Shown here: piece after piece, positions 55,025-56,964 of the stretch | How the letters are laid out: each line of letters starts with the position of its first letter | Numbering within the stretch: the first letter of the stretch is position 1 | From: Streptomyces populi | GTDB lineage: Bacteria > Actinomycetota > Actinomycetes > Streptomycetales > Streptomycetaceae | Length of the DNA stretch: 56,964 nt | Direction of reading: 5' to 3' | NCBI RefSeq assembly: GCF_002911015.1 | Contig: NZ_KZ626892.1 | Span: 1-56,964, forward strand | Notes under the pieces: model-generated | Told to the model about the DNA's origin: nothing | Databases searched by the model: none | Seen by the model: only the letters and a program-made list of their open reading frames with translations | Translations under genes and position numbers: made by a program

Positions 55025-56101
55025 TCAGCAGGGCACCGGCGGCACCGCGCCGGCCGCCCGGTCGTCCGGGCCGGTGATCAGACGGAGCGCCTCGGCGAGG
55101 TCGCGCGGGCGGAGGAGCCCCGGTCCGGGCCGTGCGTCCCAGCCCGGACCGCTCAGCAGGACCCGGCTCCGGGTCCGTGCTCCCCGTACTCCCCAGCGCG
55201 TCGCGGCGACGTGCAGGGCGAGCGGGAGGTTCGCCGTGGACCACGTCTGGGACCACAGGACCACCGCCGGGGGACCGACGCGCCGTACCGCCGCCACGAG
55301 CGCCTCGGGCGGAACGGCGGAACCGAGCATCAGCACGGGCACGCGCCGTTCCGCCAGTGCCGCGTTGAGCGCCTCCAGGGACAGGGTGTGCTGCTCGCCC
55401 GGGACGCAGGCCAGCAGCACGGGTGACGTCCCGGTGGGCGCTTCGTGCCCCGCAGCGGACACGTAGACGTGCAGCAGGGCGGCGGAGACGTGCCAGGACA
55501 TGAGGTGCTCGACCTCGACGTGACGGTCTCCCGAGGTCTCCCACCTGCGGCCCACCGCCCGCAGGGCGGGCACCATCACCTCCTCCCAGGCCTCGGTCAG
55601 TCCGCGGGTCCGGACCGCCGTCGCCAGCCGCTCCCGGACGGCGAGGGCGTCCAGCCGGACGGCGGCCCGTACGAGGCCCCGGTACTCGTGGGCCGCGTCC
55701 GTCGGCGACGGCCCGGTGCCCGACGGGGCACCCTGGCCGGGGTCCGTCGGCGGAGCCCCCTCCGGGACCCGGACGCCGGTCCGCGTACGCGCGGTGGTCC
55801 GTGTCCCGGAGGCGAGGGCCGGTGAAGCCGTGACACGGCGGCGGGCCGCCTCCTTCGCGGCGCGGGCCGCCTCGGCGGGCGGCAGGCCGGCGGCGGTCAG
55901 CCGGCACATCTCCTGGAGCATGGCCACGTCGTCGGGGGACCAGCGGCGGTGGTGGCCGTCCGCCCGGACCGCGGGCCCCAGACCGTACCGCCGGTCCCAG
56001 GAACGCAGCGTCGTCGGCGACACCCCGAGCCGGCGCGCCAGGAAGCCGGTGGTGACTCCCACACCCGTGGTCCCCGTCTCCTCGTCGGCGCTCAGCTCCA
56101 T
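55025..56101 (-). CDS. MerR-family regulator with cobalamin-binding domain
   Basis: A 358-residue CarH/LitR-like regulator. The HTH (FLARRLGVSPTTLRSWDRRY, wing GHHRRWSPDDVAML) is followed by a low-complexity linker (~92-135) and a B12 module. The cap has W187-x10-E198-H199 (CarH has nine), and the Rossmann domain has E236-Q-H238. It probably represses DNA in the dark with adenosylcobalamin and releases it in light, as CarH does, but the altered spacing makes this uncertain. ATG 56101 follows GGAG. Its target may be its own promoter or the nearby stress genes. Confidence 0.88.
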   Translation of the reverse strand: MELSADEETGTTGVGVTTGFLARRLGVSPTTLRSWDRRYGLGPAVRADGHHRRWSPDDVAMLQEMCRLTAAGLPPAEAARAAKEAARRRVTASPALASGTRTTARTRTGVRVPEGAPPTDPGQGAPSGTGPSPTDAAHEYRGLVRAAVRLDALAVRERLATAVRTRGLTEAWEEVMVPALRAVGRRWETSGDRHVEVEHLMSWHVSAALLHVYVSAAGHEAPTGTSPVLLACVPGEQHTLSLEALNAALAERRVPVLMLGSAVPPEALVAAVRRVGPPAVVLWSQTWSTANLPLALHVAATRWGVRGARTRSRVLLSGPGWDARPGPGLLRPRDLAEALRLITGPDDRAAGAVPPVPC

Positions 56102-56323
56102 GGTGCCGCTCCGGGGAGAGCGGTGGACGACGCTCCGTGGGAAGGCGTGTCCCACCCGCGGGCGGCAGGGACCGGTGCAGGGCGGCAGCGGAGCATGACG
56201 GACCTCACCTCGATTTCCGGGCCGTCGGGCACCCGGCCGGTCCGCCGGGCTCATCCCCTGCTTCGGCGGGCGGCGGCCTCCCGGATGCAGCGCACCAGAT
56301 GCAGCGCACCGGCCCGGCGCGCC

Positions 56324-56964
56324 TCAGGAGCTCCCGCGAGGACCGTCGAGCAGGCGGTGCAGGACCGTCTCGGGGTCGCTGAGGGCCGAGCGCCGCAGGG
56401 CGCGTTCGTAGCCGTCGTCGCCGAGGAGGGAGCGGGCCGTGTCCTCGTAGCGTTCGCGCACCGGACCCAGCTCGGGCGTGCCGCGCTGGGGATGGCCCAC
56501 GGCGCTCCAGTACGTCTCCCCGGCGCCGTACGCGGCGACCGCCCGTTCGCCCGCGCCCTGCGTGGCCAGGGCGGAGGCCAGCAGGTCCAGACCGAGCGCG
56601 ATGCCGAAACTGTCGCCGATGCGCCGCTTGCCGTCCAGCATCGACAGGGCGTGGGCGGTGGCGTCCTCCGCGCGGTCCTCGAAGAGGGCGACGAGCGCCA
56701 GCTGGTAGTCGGTGTACGAGCGCGTCCACCACTCGCCGCGGGCGACGCAGCCCCCTCGCAGCTCCTCCGCCTCCCGGCGCGCCTCGTCCAGCAGGCCCTC
56801 CCCGGTCAGGGCGAACACCCGGACCAGACGGCACAGGACGTGCCCCGCGGAGGCGAAGGCCGTGCCGCCGGCTCCCCGCAGAGCGGTCTCGACCTCGCTC
56901 CGGGCAGCCGCGGGCCGCCCCCGCAGCAGCTGCGTCAGGCCCAGGAGGTAGGCGGCGCGCAGGG
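56324..56964 (-). CDS. C-terminal part of a TPR-containing regulator (cut by window edge)
   Basis: An open frame runs from the right edge of the window to TGA at 56326-56324. It contains tetratricopeptide-like helices (AAYLLGLTQLLRGRPAAARS, DYQLALVALFEDRAEDATA, DLLASALATQGAGERAVAAY). This is typical of the C-terminal repeats of large AAA/LuxR- or SARP-type regulators. The DNA-binding part lies outside the window. Internal GTG 56818 is not taken as the start because the upstream codons continue the repeat. Confidence 0.75.
   Translation of the reverse strand, partial: LRAAYLLGLTQLLRGRPAAARSEVETALRGAGGTAFASAGHVLCRLVRVFALTGEGLLDEARREAEELRGGCVARGEWWTRSYTDYQLALVALFEDRAEDATAHALSMLDGKRRIGDSFGIALGLDLLASALATQGAGERAVAAYGAGETYWSAVGHPQRGTPELGPVRERYEDTARSLLGDDGYERALRRSALSDPETVLHRLLDGPRGSS

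Overview
The window looks like a chromosomal segment of a Streptomyces-type actinomycete. It has very high GC, GTG/TTG starts, ATGA stop/start overlaps, long GC-rich hairpin terminators, and families typical of the genus (DUF5133, MEDS/HATPase regulators, dense sigma-B-type partner-switching genes). No rRNA, tRNA, CRISPR array or replication origin was seen.

The dominant theme is sigma-B/RsbUVW-type partner switching. The window holds five SpoIIE/PP2C phosphatase genes (522-1709, 15177-17909, 31414-32559, 34594-37011, 47020-48774) and three STAS anti-anti-sigma factors (2499-2876, 49877-50245, 50926-51297). It also holds stand-alone or fused HATPase_c_2 anti-sigma kinases (52-462, 43323-44258, 51294-51833 and the C-terminus of 15177-17909), a sigma-B/F/G-type sigma factor (41989-42870), and typical stress effectors: a Dps, a GlsB/YeaQ-like membrane protein, a PRC-barrel protein and small membrane proteins. 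A 1425-residue hybrid kinase with seven HAMP-like repeats lies next to the sigma gene.

Layout. 0-3.7 kb: two regulator pairs and a MarR gene. 3.7-5.2 kb: a decayed drug-type ABC exporter (ATPase with a nonsense codon and a frameshift, permease truncated). 5.2-10.1 kb: an accessory island bounded by a 17-bp direct repeat. It contains an ISL3-like element with terminal inverted repeats, a gutted transposase and a MerR-peroxiredoxin fusion gene as cargo, followed by gene fragments, two orphan genes and an MBL-fold hydrolase. 10.1-15.1 kb: TPR remnant, secreted protein, cold-shock-like protein, epimerase and MFS exporter. 15.2-25.2 kb: sensory phosphatase, GNAT, MMPL transporter, SMP-30 protein and secreted M4 metalloprotease. 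25.2-31.4 kb: Sua5/YciO protein, oxidoreductase/CMD pair, and divergent secreted steroid oxidases (cholesterol oxidase and a 3-ketosteroid dehydrogenase-like enzyme) with KstR-like operator motifs between them. 31.4-44.3 kb: phosphatases, hybrid kinase, sigma factor and MEDS-kinase. 44.4-53.5 kb: Dps, DUF5133, and the most interesting unit. 53.8-57 kb: class V aminotransferase, MerR-cobalamin-binding regulator and the edge of a TPR regulator.

The strongest candidate for an undescribed system is 47020-51833. A PAS/GAF/SpoIIE phosphatase, a stand-alone cobalamin-binding protein with the CarH-type W-x9-EH and E-x-H motifs, and a STAS protein are joined by two 4-bp ATGA overlaps. A PRC-barrel gene with a sigma-B-like promoter and a second, also ATGA-coupled, STAS/anti-sigma pair follow. 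I infer a B12-dependent (possibly light-responsive) input into partner switching. A separate MerR-B12 regulator lies 5 kb downstream. Functional statements rest on reading motifs by eye; no database search was possible.
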